Below are positions 33,674 through 42,121 of a DNA stretch of 48,827 nucleotides, piece after piece. A program made the position numbers and the translations under genes. Each line of letters opens with the position of its first letter. Position 1 is the first letter of the stretch. Below the pieces are notes generated by a model. It was not told where the DNA came from and made no database searches. It saw only the letters and a list, made by a program, of their open reading frames with translations. Origin of the DNA: an uncultured Succinivibrio sp. (GTDB lineage Bacteria > Pseudomonadota > Gammaproteobacteria > Enterobacterales > Succinivibrionaceae); contig CAAGLL010000022.1 in NCBI GenBank assembly GCA_900770725.1, forward strand, positions 1-48,827, in the 5' to 3' direction.

Positions 33674-33952
33674 TTACTTGCCGTTGACAGCAGCCTTCAG
33701 AGGGGCGCCTGCCTTGAAAGCGGGAACCTTGCAGGAAGGGATCTGGACGGTTTCCTTGGTGCGGGGGTTGCGGCCAGTGCGGGCGGCGCGCTCGCGGACC
33801 AGGAAGGTGCCGAAGCCGATCAGGGTGACATCCTCGCCTTTGGCAAGGGTCTGCTTGATGGTGTCAAAAATCGCATTGACTGCTTCATGGGCCTGCTTGG
33901 AGGTAAGTTCAGCGTTCTTGGCAACGCATTCGACCAACTGTCCTTTGTTCAC
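33674..33952 (-). CDS. hup: DNA-binding protein HU
   Basis: 92 aa from a GTG at 33952, which has AGGAG at spacing 6; the family length (about 90) and its N-terminus (VNKGQLVECVA) confirm this start over an ATG at 34027. The conserved GFGTF and the DNA-contacting arm RNPRTKETVQIP are intact. HU bends and compacts DNA and helps replication and recombination. In E. coli hupB sits between lon and ppiD, as here after one extra gene. It has its own terminator. Confidence 0.95.
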   Translation of the reverse strand: MNKGQLVECVAKNAELTSKQAHEAVNAIFDTIKQTLAKGEDVTLIGFGTFLVRERAARTGRNPRTKETVQIPSCKVPAFKAGAPLKAAVNGK

Positions 33953-34187
33953 AATAAACTCCTGTTTACTTTCTCTGTTCCCCTTGTATGGATTTGCCGC
34001 AAAACGGCTTGCTGTAGCCAAATTCAAGGGTATGGCCTAATTATGCACGGGCAAGGGGACAATTCCCGCGGTCTTTGTCAAAAATTAGATCCAGCCCAAA
34101 AAATCGAGGCTCCAAGAACCCCCTGAAAGGTTGATATCAAGCCATTTGCGGGCCTCCGGGCTCCTGCAGGCCCGGTAGGCGCGATCT

Positions 34188-34213
34188 AAAAAGGGGCCTT
34201 GCGGCCCCTCTTT
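34188..34213. terminator. Bidirectional terminator after lon and its small neighbour
   Basis: GGGGCC (34193-34198), TTGC, GGCCCC (34203-34208), with A5 before and TCTTTT after. It lies 17 bases past the stop of the 34225 gene. Confidence 0.75.
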
Positions 34214-34224
34214 TGGCGCACGCC

Positions 34225-34731
34225 CTACTCCTCAGGCGGGCGCTTTATCGGATCATGCTTGACCGGGTGGCTCTCGAGGAAGGTGAGGATCTTGGGCAGG
34301 CGCTCGTCCTCTATCTCCTCGAGCGACTTGAGGATGTGCCCTGACTTCTCGCTCTCCCCGATCGCCTCGAGGTTGTCGGCGAAGTCGCGCAGCATCGGCA
34401 GCATGTTCTCAACCTGCGCGCTCATCTGGCGGATGACCGCGACGAGGTTGCCGCCGATCTCCTTCTCCTTTGGATCCGCAGGCTCGCCTTGCCCGGCCTC
34501 GTCGATGTACTTGCAGACGCGGCGCATCGAGATCAGCACGGCCTCGAGGCCGCGCATGCGCAGCTCTATCTCGTCCGAGAGGCTGTCCTCCTGCCCGGCT
34601 CCCGCGCTTGCGGTGGGCTCCTTTTCGGATCCCGCCTCAGGCTCGCTGATCCCGGCGATCTCGACCGACTCGACGCTGTCGAGGCCCTGCGCCTCCTGCA
34701 ATGCATCGTCCTTGCGCTTTTGCTCTTCCAT
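34225..34731 (-). CDS. Acidic helical protein of unknown function, lon operon
   Basis: 168 aa, starting 9 bases after the lon stop and ending at a strong terminator, so it is the last gene of the lon transcript. The first 50 residues are Glu/Ser/Ala-rich and probably disordered. Residues 55-155 look helical, with heptad-like Leu/Met spacing (ELRMRGLEAVLISMRRV, QVENMLPMLRDFADNL). No membrane segment or known motif. Position suggests a protein tied to Lon or to stress response, but nothing in the sequence proves this. The ribosome binding site (GGAG) lies about 7 bases before the start. Confidence 0.65.
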   Translation of the reverse strand: MEEQKRKDDALQEAQGLDSVESVEIAGISEPEAGSEKEPTASAGAGQEDSLSDEIELRMRGLEAVLISMRRVCKYIDEAGQGEPADPKEKEIGGNLVAVIRQMSAQVENMLPMLRDFADNLEAIGESEKSGHILKSLEEIEDERLPKILTFLESHPVKHDPIKRPPEE

Positions 34732-34740
34732 CGCTCCTCC

Positions 34741-37293
34741 TTACTGCGCCCCGGCCTCGCCTCTGTGGTCCGCGCCGCCCTGGCTGTCATTGGGATGATC
34801 CTTGGCCTTCCACTCGGTGGTCGGAACAAAGGCGCTCGGATCGTTCTCCAGGGCGCGGGAGAGCACCTCCTCGATGCGCGATACCGGCACGATCTCGATG
34901 CCCTTCTTGATCTTGTCTGGCATGTCCCAGAGATCCTTCTCGTTCTCCTTGGGGATGAGCACGGTGCGGATCCCGCCGCGCAGCGCGGCCAGGAGCTTCT
35001 CCTTGAGGCCGCCGATGGGCAGCACGTCGCCGCGCAGCGTGATCTCGCCGGTCATCGCGACGTCGGCGCGCACCGGGTTGCCGGTGATGGCCGAGACGAT
35101 GCCGGTGACCATGCCCACGCCGGCCGACGGGCCTTCCTTGGGGGTGGCGCCCTCGGGCACGTGGACGTGGATGTCGCACTTCTCGTAGAAGGACGGATCG
35201 AGCCCGAGCCTCGGGGAGAGCGTGCGCACGAGCGTGATGGCCGCGGTGATCGACTCCTTCATGACGTCGCCGAGCTTGCCGGTGAGGATGTGCTTGCCCT
35301 TGCCGGGGTTGGCCGCGACCTCAAGCTGGAGGATGTCGCCGCCAAGCGAGGTCCAGGCAAGGCCGTTGACCAGGCCCACCTTGTTCTCCTTGAGGCGCGA
35401 GGTGAAGTCGTAGCGGCGCGGCCCGAACATCTTCTGGATGTCGGCGATGCCGATGGTGCGCATCTTGATGCGGCGGGCGCGGGATCCCTTGCGGCGCGAG
35501 AGCAGGTCCTCCTTGATGGACTTGCGGCACAGGCCGTTGATTAGGCGCTCGAGCCCGCGCACGCCGGCCTCGTGGGTGTAGTAGCGGATGAGCTCGGTCA
35601 GCGCGTCGTCGGAGATCGAGAACTCCGAAGGCGAGAGGCTGGCAAGCCTCATCTCCTTGCCGATGAGGTGGTCCTTGGCGATGCGGAACTTCTCGTCCTC
35701 GGTGTAGGAGGAGAGGTCGATGATCTCCATGCGGTCCAGGAGCGGTTCGGGGATCGAGTAGGAGTTGGCCGTCGTCACGAACATCACGTTTGACAGGTCG
35801 TAGTCGAGCTCCAGGTAGTTGTCCTGGAAGGACTTGTTCTGCTCGGGATCGAGCACTTCCAAGAGCGCCGAGGCCGGATCGCCGTGCACGTTGTCCTGCC
35901 CCACCTTGTCTATCTCGTCTAGGAGGAAGAGCGGGTTGTTGACGCCGGCCTTGATGATGTTCGAGATGATGCGCCCGGGGAGCGCACCGATGTAGGTGCG
36001 CCTGTGGCCGCGGATCTCCGCCTCGTCGTACACGCCGCCCAGCGACATGCGCACGAACTTGCGCCCGGTGGCCTTGGCGATGGACTGCCCAAGCGAGGTC
36101 TTGCCGATGCCCGGAGGGCCCATCAGGCAGATGATCGGGCCGTGGATGCGGTCGGACTTGGCCTGCACGGCGAGGTACTCGAGGATGCGGTCCTTGACCT
36201 TGTCGAGGCCGTAGTGGTCCTCGTCGAGGCACTTCTTGGCGCGGATCAGATCATGGCTGACCTCGGTGCGCTCCTCCCAGGGGATCGTGAGCAGCGTGTC
36301 GATGTAGTTGCGCTCCATCGTGCTCTCGGAGTTGGAGCCTGACATCGCGGCGAGCTTCTTGATCTCGCGGTCCAGGCGTTTGTGCACGTATTCCGGGGCC
36401 TTGAGCGCGGCGGCGCGGCGGCGGTACTCGGCCACGTCGTCGTCGGAGACGTCGTCCTGCCCGAGCTCCTTCTTGATGGCGCGCAGCTGCTCGTTTAAGT
36501 AGTACTCCTTCTGGTTGCGCTCGATGGCGGCCTTGGCCTGCGCGAAGATCTTCTGCTGCAGCTCGGCGCGGTAGTTGTAGCCGTTGAGCAGCGTGATGAT
36601 GGTCTGTGCGCGCTCGACCGGATCGGTCGAGGTGAGCATCAGCACCTTGGTGGCCTGATCGAGATCGAGGACCTGCGTGAGCACGTCGGTGACGGTCGAG
36701 AGGGAGGCTGTGCCCAGGGTCTTGTCGTAGACGGCAGGCGGCAGCACCTCGGAGAGCGTGCTGCGCAGGTGCTCGGGTCCCTTCTCGCGCGCGGCGTCGA
36801 CGCTGGCGCGCAGGATCTCCTTGAGGCGCGCCTCGCGGTCCTTGTCCACAGGCTTCTCCTCCAGCACCTCGGCCCTGGCCAGCGGGAAGCCCGCCCCGTC
36901 CCTCGGCGCCTCAAGATCGATGAGCCTGACCCTGCGGTAGCCCAGCACCACGGCGATCTGGCGGCCGTCCTTCTCGCGCTTGGGTTCGAAGGACACCAGG
37001 TGGCAGATCACGCCGATGTCGTAGATCCCCGAGCGATCGGGGGTGATCACGGTCTCGTCCTTCTGCAGGAAGGCCAGCACGTCCGGGTACTTGCCTTCGG
37101 CCACGGCCTTGAAGGCGTTGGCGGTGAGTACCCTGCCCACCGCCATCTTGATCTTGGTGCCCGGGGTCAGGGTGAGCCCGCGCAGCGTCACTGCCGGCAG
37201 CTCGACCTTGCCTGAAAGCTCCTTTTTAGGCTGCGCCTTTGGCGCGGCCTCCTTCAGAGCCTGGGCTTGAGTGTTTTCCTTGTCCTTGTCCAT
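34741..37293 (-). CDS. lon: ATP-dependent protease Lon
   Basis: 850 aa; E. coli Lon has 784 aa, and the excess lies mainly in a charged N-terminus (about residues 1-28) and a hydrophilic tail. The N-terminal substrate-binding domain is followed by Walker A GPPGIGKTS (near 392) and Walker B in the AAA+ domain. The protease dyad is Ser near 723 (KEGPSAGVGM) and Lys near 766 (GGLKEK). Lon degrades damaged and regulatory proteins in the cytoplasm. A good sigma-70-type promoter lies 60 bases upstream. It has the usual place after clpX. Confidence 0.97.
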   Translation of the reverse strand: MDKDKENTQAQALKEAAPKAQPKKELSGKVELPAVTLRGLTLTPGTKIKMAVGRVLTANAFKAVAEGKYPDVLAFLQKDETVITPDRSGIYDIGVICHLVSFEPKREKDGRQIAVVLGYRRVRLIDLEAPRDGAGFPLARAEVLEEKPVDKDREARLKEILRASVDAAREKGPEHLRSTLSEVLPPAVYDKTLGTASLSTVTDVLTQVLDLDQATKVLMLTSTDPVERAQTIITLLNGYNYRAELQQKIFAQAKAAIERNQKEYYLNEQLRAIKKELGQDDVSDDDVAEYRRRAAALKAPEYVHKRLDREIKKLAAMSGSNSESTMERNYIDTLLTIPWEERTEVSHDLIRAKKCLDEDHYGLDKVKDRILEYLAVQAKSDRIHGPIICLMGPPGIGKTSLGQSIAKATGRKFVRMSLGGVYDEAEIRGHRRTYIGALPGRIISNIIKAGVNNPLFLLDEIDKVGQDNVHGDPASALLEVLDPEQNKSFQDNYLELDYDLSNVMFVTTANSYSIPEPLLDRMEIIDLSSYTEDEKFRIAKDHLIGKEMRLASLSPSEFSISDDALTELIRYYTHEAGVRGLERLINGLCRKSIKEDLLSRRKGSRARRIKMRTIGIADIQKMFGPRRYDFTSRLKENKVGLVNGLAWTSLGGDILQLEVAANPGKGKHILTGKLGDVMKESITAAITLVRTLSPRLGLDPSFYEKCDIHVHVPEGATPKEGPSAGVGMVTGIVSAITGNPVRADVAMTGEITLRGDVLPIGGLKEKLLAALRGGIRTVLIPKENEKDLWDMPDKIKKGIEIVPVSRIEEVLSRALENDPSAFVPTTEWKAKDHPNDSQGGADHRGEAGAQ

Positions 37294-37352
37294 GATGGTG
37301 ATGCCTCAGTTGGCCCGGAAGACCGGGGGGTTGTTGAGCCCTTGTTATTCCA

Positions 37353-37381
37353 TTTATAAGGCTTTTGGGCCGCCCTGACAA
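37353..37381 (-). promoter_or_regulatory. Promoter upstream of lon
   Basis: On the minus strand TTGTCA (37381-37376), 17 bases, TATAAA (37358-37353). Spacing is optimal. It gives lon its own transcription start after clpX. I do not see a clear sigma-32 consensus. Confidence 0.6.
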
Positions 37382-37428
37382 ATCGGGCCTCGGGGGGTTC
37401 CCGGGGCCCGGAGCAAGAGGGCTTTTGC

Positions 37429-38700
37429 CTACGAGACCGAGGAGAGCTGATCCTTGCGCACGATGAGCGGCTCCTTGCCGTCGCGCACCACGCTCTCGTC
37501 CACGACGATCTTGGCGACGTCGTTGACCGAGGGGATGTCGTACATCGTGTTGAGCAGCAGGTTCTCGACGATCGAGCGCAATCCGCGGGCGCCGGTGTGG
37601 CGCTTGATGGCGGCGTCGGCGATGGCCTCGAGCGCCTCCTTGGTGAACTCGAGGTCGACGCCCTCGAAGCCCAGCATGGCCTCGAACTGCCTGATGATGG
37701 CGTTCTTGGGCTCGCGGAGCACGCGGATGAGCTCGTCGCGCGAGAGCTCGGAGAGCGCGGTGATGACCGGCATGCGCCCGACGAACTCGGGGATGATGCC
37801 GTACTTCACCAGATCGTCAGGCTCGACCTTGCGGTACTTGTCCGTGAGGGTCATGCGGTTGTCCTTGCCCACGACCTCGGCGCCAAAGCCGATGCCCGAG
37901 TGCTGGTCGACGCGGCGCTCGACAATCTTGTCAAGGCCGTCGAACGCGCCGCCGCAGATGAAGAGGATCTGCGAGGTGTCCACCTCGATCATCTTCTCCT
38001 GGGGGTGCTTGCGCCCGCCGTTGGGCGGGACGGAGGCCACGGTGCCCTCGACGAGCTTGAGCAGCGCCTGCTGCACGCCCTCGCCTGAGACGTCGCGGGT
38101 GATGGACGGGTTCTCGGACTTGCGGGCGATCTTGTCGATCTCGTCGATGTAGACGATGCCCTTCTGCGCCTTCTTGACGTCGAAGTCGCAGTTCTGCAGG
38201 AGCCTGACGATGACGTTCTCGACGTCCTCGCCGACGTAGCCTGCCTCGGTGAGGGTGGTGGCGTCCGACATGGCAAAGGGCACGTTGAGGAAGCGCGCGA
38301 GCGTCTGCACGAGCAGCGTCTTGCCCGAGCCCGTGGGGCCGATCATCAGGATGTTCGACTTGCCAAGCTCGACGTCGGTGTCCACGCCGGTGTGGCGCAG
38401 GCGCTGGTAGTGGTTGTACACGGCCACCGAGAGGACCTTCTTGGCGTCCTCCTGGCCGATGACGTACTCGTCCAGGTGCTTTGCTATCTCGTGCGGGGTC
38501 GGGATGTGCTCGAGATCGAGCCCGCCCGCCTTCTGCGAGGAGCCGTCCTTGCGCGCCAGGCCCTGGGATATCAGCATCTCGTGGCACTTCTCGATGCACT
38601 CCGAGCAGATGGCGTAGCCGTCGCGCGAGGAGCGCAGCAACTTGCGGGTGGGCGAGCTGCCCCTGCCGCAGAAGATGCACTTTGCATGGGTGTCAGCCAT
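37429..38700 (-). CDS. clpX: ClpX, ATPase subunit of ClpXP
   Basis: 423 aa, standard length. The N-terminal zinc domain shows the four Cys (CIFC near 9-12 and CSEC near 33-36). Walker A GPTGSGKTLL lies near residue 120, and the Walker B region YIDEIDKI follows. The IGF-type loop (SGIGFG) that docks ClpP is present near 275. ClpX unfolds tagged proteins and feeds them to ClpP. The start follows the clpP stop by three bases, with GGAGG in the clpP end, so the pair is translationally coupled. Confidence 0.97.
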   Translation of the reverse strand: MADTHAKCIFCGRGSSPTRKLLRSSRDGYAICSECIEKCHEMLISQGLARKDGSSQKAGGLDLEHIPTPHEIAKHLDEYVIGQEDAKKVLSVAVYNHYQRLRHTGVDTDVELGKSNILMIGPTGSGKTLLVQTLARFLNVPFAMSDATTLTEAGYVGEDVENVIVRLLQNCDFDVKKAQKGIVYIDEIDKIARKSENPSITRDVSGEGVQQALLKLVEGTVASVPPNGGRKHPQEKMIEVDTSQILFICGGAFDGLDKIVERRVDQHSGIGFGAEVVGKDNRMTLTDKYRKVEPDDLVKYGIIPEFVGRMPVITALSELSRDELIRVLREPKNAIIRQFEAMLGFEGVDLEFTKEALEAIADAAIKRHTGARGLRSIVENLLLNTMYDIPSVNDVAKIVVDESVVRDGKEPLIVRKDQLSSVS

Positions 38701-38703
38701 TCG

Positions 38704-39345
38704 TCAGTCCTCCTGGTGATCCTTCGATCCGTCCCTGCCCATCTCGGCGCGGTTCGTGATCACCTTGTCGATGAGGCCGTACTCGAGGGCCTGCTGGGCG
38801 GTCATGAAGTTGTCGCGGTCGGTGTCTCTGAGCAGCTCTTCCACGGTCCTGCCGGTGTGCTTGGCCAGGATCGACGAGAGGAGCTTCTTGATCCTCTGGA
38901 TCTCGTTGGCGTGGATGAGCATGTCGGACGCCTGCCCCTTGAACCCGCCCAGCGGCTGGTGGATGAGGATCGAGCTGTTGGGCAGCGAGTAGCGCTTGCC
39001 CTTGGCCCCGCCTGCGAGCAGGAACGAGCCCATGGACATGGCCTGCCCGATGCACAGCGTGCACACGTCAGGCTTGATGTACTGCATGGTGTCGTAGATG
39101 GCCAGGCCCGCGGTCACCGATCCGCCCGGGGAGTTGATGTAGAGGTAGATGTCCTTGTCCGGATCCTCGGACTCGAGGAACAGCAGCTGGGCAACGACCA
39201 GATCGGCCATCTGGTCCTCGACCTCGCCGGTTAGGAACACGACGCGGTCCTTGAGGAGCCTTGAGAAGATGTCGTACTGGCGCTCGCCGCGTCCGGTCTG
39301 CTCGACGACGTACGGGATGAGCGTTGATGCCACGGTCTTGTCCAT
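38704..39345 (-). CDS. clpP: ClpP protease subunit
   Basis: 213 aa. The catalytic triad is visible: Ser104 in GQAMSMGSF, His129 in LIHQPLGG and Asp178 in DTDRDNF, with the same spacing as E. coli (25 and 49 residues). It forms the proteolytic double ring that works with ClpX. AGGAGG lies 11 bases upstream. It is separated from tig by a terminator-like hairpin and leads directly into clpX. Confidence 0.97.
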   Translation of the reverse strand: MDKTVASTLIPYVVEQTGRGERQYDIFSRLLKDRVVFLTGEVEDQMADLVVAQLLFLESEDPDKDIYLYINSPGGSVTAGLAIYDTMQYIKPDVCTLCIGQAMSMGSFLLAGGAKGKRYSLPNSSILIHQPLGGFKGQASDMLIHANEIQRIKKLLSSILAKHTGRTVEELLRDTDRDNFMTAQQALEYGLIDKVITNRAEMGRDGSKDHQED

Positions 39346-39365
39346 GTGCTTGCTGTTCCTCCTGA

Positions 39366-39393
39366 AAACTTGCCCGCCCCAACTGGGGCGGGC
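39366..39393 (-). terminator. Terminator or attenuator between tig and clpP
   Basis: On the minus strand GCCCGCCCC (39393-39385), loop AGTT, GGGGCGGGC (39380-39372), then AAGTTTTC. A perfect 9-bp stem in the 70-base gap between tig and clpP. It probably ends most tig transcripts. Confidence 0.7.
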
Positions 39394-39415
39394 TGGTGCT
39401 TAATAAAGCTTAAGG

Positions 39416-40741
39416 TTATTCCTTGCCGTTGACGATCTGGTCGAAGGTCTTCTGCTCTTCGCCATCGCAAGCCTTGCTCTCGATGTAGTTGAAGAGATCA
39501 GTGGTGACAGCCGACTCGCGGATCGCGGCCATGGTCTGCTTGTCCTTGCGGGCGGCCTTCTTGTACTCCTCGGGATCCTCGTAGGCGGAGGCGGCGGTGG
39601 AGATGAGCTCCTCGACGGTCTCGTCCTTGCCGAACTTCTCGCCGCTCTTCTCGGAGATGGCGCGGAGGATCAGAGACAGGCGGGCCTGCTTGACGGCATC
39701 GTCGTGGTAGAGCTCGTCCTTGTTGAGCTGCGGAGGCAGCTCCTTCAAGCCGTAGCGGCGCAGGTTGTTGAGCTGGCGATCCTTGAGGCTCTTGATCATG
39801 CCGTTGACAAGGGCGGTCGGAACCTCGAAGTCGCCGTACTGCTTGATCAGCGCGTCGCACACCAGATCCTCGTTGCGGGCCTCGACAGCGCGCTTGAGCT
39901 CGCGCTCCATGTTGCGGCGCAGCTCCTGGCGGAACTTATCGATGTCGCCGTCCTTGACGCCGTAGATCTTGACGAAGTCAGCGTTCACCTCAGGGAGGTT
40001 GAGCTCCTCGACGGCGTTGACGGAGATGTCGAACTCGGCAGGCTTGCCGGCCAGATCCTTGGCGCTGTAGTCCTTCGGGAAGGTCACGTTGATGGTGAAC
40101 TTCTCACCGGCCTTGTGGCCCTTGATGCCATCGAGGAAGCCCGGGATCATCTGGGCGTTGTCGTACTCGAGCGAGAAGTCCTTGGCCTTGCCGCCCTCGA
40201 ACTCCTTGCCGTCGGCGCGGCCGGTGAAGTCGATGCGCGCGAGGGTGCCCGGCCCAAACTCGAGGCCGTCCTTGGTGGACCACTTGCCCTGCTGGCGGCG
40301 CAGGGTCTCGATCATCTTGTCGATGTCCTCGTCCTTGACGGAGGAGGCGAGCTTCTTGAGCTTGAGATCCTCGAGGGGCTTGACCTCGATATCAGGGTTC
40401 ACCTCGACGGTGATGGTGTACTCAAGGCCGTTCTTCTTGGAAGGGGTGCCCTTGAGGTCGACGGAAGGGCGGCCGGCGACCTTGTCGTCGAGCTTGGCTT
40501 CCTTGATGGCGTCGAACAGGGTCTGGTCGATCAGATCATCGACGGCGCCGAAGGTGATGTCGCTGCCGAAGTGCAGCTCGAGGAGGTTGGCAGGAATGTG
40601 CCCCTTGCGGAAGCCGTCGATGCGGGCCTTCTTGGAGACTTTCTTGAAGCTCGCGGCATAAGCCTTGGCGAATTCTTCTTTGGAGATCGTAACGGTCAGA
40701 AGGTACTTGAGGCCTTCTTTTTTCTCAGTTGAAACCTGCAT
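39416..40741 (-). CDS. tig: Trigger factor
   Basis: 441 aa from ATG 40741, where GAGGA lies about 5 bases upstream and the family N-terminus MQVSTEKKEGLKY begins; a frame to 40825 has no such support. The ribosome-docking motif GFRKGHIP is in the N-terminal domain (near residues 42-49). The FKBP-type isomerase domain follows (about 150-245), then the long helical chaperone C-terminus. It binds nascent chains at the ribosome exit tunnel. Confidence 0.96.
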   Translation of the reverse strand: MQVSTEKKEGLKYLLTVTISKEEFAKAYAASFKKVSKKARIDGFRKGHIPANLLELHFGSDITFGAVDDLIDQTLFDAIKEAKLDDKVAGRPSVDLKGTPSKKNGLEYTITVEVNPDIEVKPLEDLKLKKLASSVKDEDIDKMIETLRRQQGKWSTKDGLEFGPGTLARIDFTGRADGKEFEGGKAKDFSLEYDNAQMIPGFLDGIKGHKAGEKFTINVTFPKDYSAKDLAGKPAEFDISVNAVEELNLPEVNADFVKIYGVKDGDIDKFRQELRRNMERELKRAVEARNEDLVCDALIKQYGDFEVPTALVNGMIKSLKDRQLNNLRRYGLKELPPQLNKDELYHDDAVKQARLSLILRAISEKSGEKFGKDETVEELISTAASAYEDPEEYKKAARKDKQTMAAIRESAVTTDLFNYIESKACDGEEQKTFDQIVNGKE

Positions 40742-40834
40742 TTTTTCCTCGTTAAGGCAGCAGAAAATAGATTCATTTAACCCCGCGGCAGGCGCGCCTT
40801 GGCGGCCAGTCCGGGCATTTGACAAAACTTGAGT

Positions 40835-40864
40835 ATTATACTCATTGCGTCAAGGGCTTGGCAA
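40835..40864 (-). promoter_or_regulatory. Promoter of tig
   Basis: On the minus strand TTGCCA (40864-40859), 18 bases, TATAAT (40840-40835), a perfect -10. It lies about 95 bases before the tig start. Confidence 0.6.
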
Positions 40865-40921
40865 TTTCAACCCCGCTTCAGCCAAGCCTGATGCATGAAG
40901 CTGCGGGCATCAGGAGCATCC

Positions 40922-41992
40922 ATGGCACCTTCAACGCCGTCAGGCATCATCGAGGGATTCTACGGCACACCGTACAGCTCAAGGACCCGCCTTGCCATGA
41001 TGCAGATGGCATCGGCGCTCGGCCTGTCCTTCTACGCCTTTGCGCCAAAGAACTACGAGCCTTTGCGAAAGCGCTGGGCCGATCCCCTGCCCTTTGATGC
41101 CTATGAGCCCCTCGCGCTTGCTGGCGCCAGGGCCCATGCCCTGGGGCTCAGGTTCGCCTTCGGGATCTCGCCGCTGGGACTTTCATCAAATCTGGGGGCG
41201 ATGCTCGGGATTTTCAAGGAGCGCGTGAGATTTTTCATGGAAGCCTCCCGCGCGGACTTCGCCTGCCTGCTCTTTGACGACGTGCCAAACGCCTACCCCG
41301 ATCTCGGGAGGCGGCAGAATCTGATCGTCAAGGCGATGGAGGAGGCCCTGGGAGGCAAGATTGAGATCTGGGCCTGCCCCACCACCTACAGCGACGATCC
41401 ATTACTCACAAGGCTCTACGGCCCCACCCCGTCCTCCTATTTTGAAGAACTCCAGGACGGGATCGGGGATGAGGTGCGCTTCTTCTGGACCGGGCCCAAA
41501 GTGCTCTCAAAAGGATTTTCAAAGCAGGACATAGAACGTGCAGACTCCATCTTCCACGGACGCACGGTCATCTGGCACAACTACCCGGTGAACGACGGCA
41601 AGGCGCGGGCCGGCAGGCTCTACCTTGAGCCGTTTGTGGGGATGGCGGAATGCAACTGCGAAAAGGTGAAGGCTGTGGCCGTGAACCCGATGACCGAGGG
41701 CGTGCTCTCGATGATCCCGTGCGCGACCCTGATCCCGGCCATGTCGGGCATGGACGAAGAGGCACTGATGGCAGCGCGCAATGGCGCCGCCTGCGATCTG
41801 CTGGGGTCGCGCTATGGAGAGATCCTCGATTTGGCGTCGAGGATCAGCAGGACTGGGCTTGAGCGCGCCCAATCAAAGGATCTGTTTGCCATTAGGATGC
41901 TCTGCGCATCCCAGCCAGGGAGCCTCGCCTGCCAGGAGATCATCTCCTACCTGGACGGGAGCCACGCATTCGATCCAGAGTGCCTCACCTGA
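40922..41992 (+). CDS. GH84 family beta-N-acetylglucosaminidase (O-GlcNAcase-like)
   Basis: 356 aa from ATG 40922, which has AGGAG at spacing 5; an ATG at 40895 would add nine residues without a ribosome binding site. The GH84 start GIIEGFYGTPYSS (about 8-20) and the next motif FYAFAPKNYEP are clear. The catalytic Asp pair is in LLFDDVPN (near 119-120). GH84 enzymes remove N-acetylglucosamine from proteins or glycans by substrate-assisted catalysis. Unlike many bacterial members, this one has no signal peptide and no extra carbohydrate-binding domains, so it should act in the cytoplasm. nagA lies 4 kb away on the same strand. The natural substrate is unknown. Confidence 0.85.
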   Translation: MAPSTPSGIIEGFYGTPYSSRTRLAMMQMASALGLSFYAFAPKNYEPLRKRWADPLPFDAYEPLALAGARAHALGLRFAFGISPLGLSSNLGAMLGIFKERVRFFMEASRADFACLLFDDVPNAYPDLGRRQNLIVKAMEEALGGKIEIWACPTTYSDDPLLTRLYGPTPSSYFEELQDGIGDEVRFFWTGPKVLSKGFSKQDIERADSIFHGRTVIWHNYPVNDGKARAGRLYLEPFVGMAECNCEKVKAVAVNPMTEGVLSMIPCATLIPAMSGMDEEALMAARNGAACDLLGSRYGEILDLASRISRTGLERAQSKDLFAIRMLCASQPGSLACQEIISYLDGSHAFDPECLT

Positions 41993-42058
41993 TGGCGCAT
42001 GAGCCGCGCAGCGCAGGCCCTCAAGACACAAAGCCTGGAGCTTGATGCCCCGGGCGCT

Positions 42059-42084
42059 AAAAAGGCGCCTTGCGGCGCCTTTAT
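42059..42084. terminator. Bidirectional terminator between the GH84 gene and gapA
   Basis: AAAGGCGCC (42061-42069), TTGC, GGCGCCTTT (42074-42082), preceded by A residues and followed by ATT. Both convergent genes end beside it. Confidence 0.75.
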
Positions 42085-42121
42085 TCAACTCAATTTGGCC
42101 TAAGCGGCCCTTGAATGCCTA

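Noticed and set aside
34489..35544. Open frame antisense to lon and the small gene after it
   Set aside because: It covers the Lon protease domain in reverse and has no ribosome binding site.
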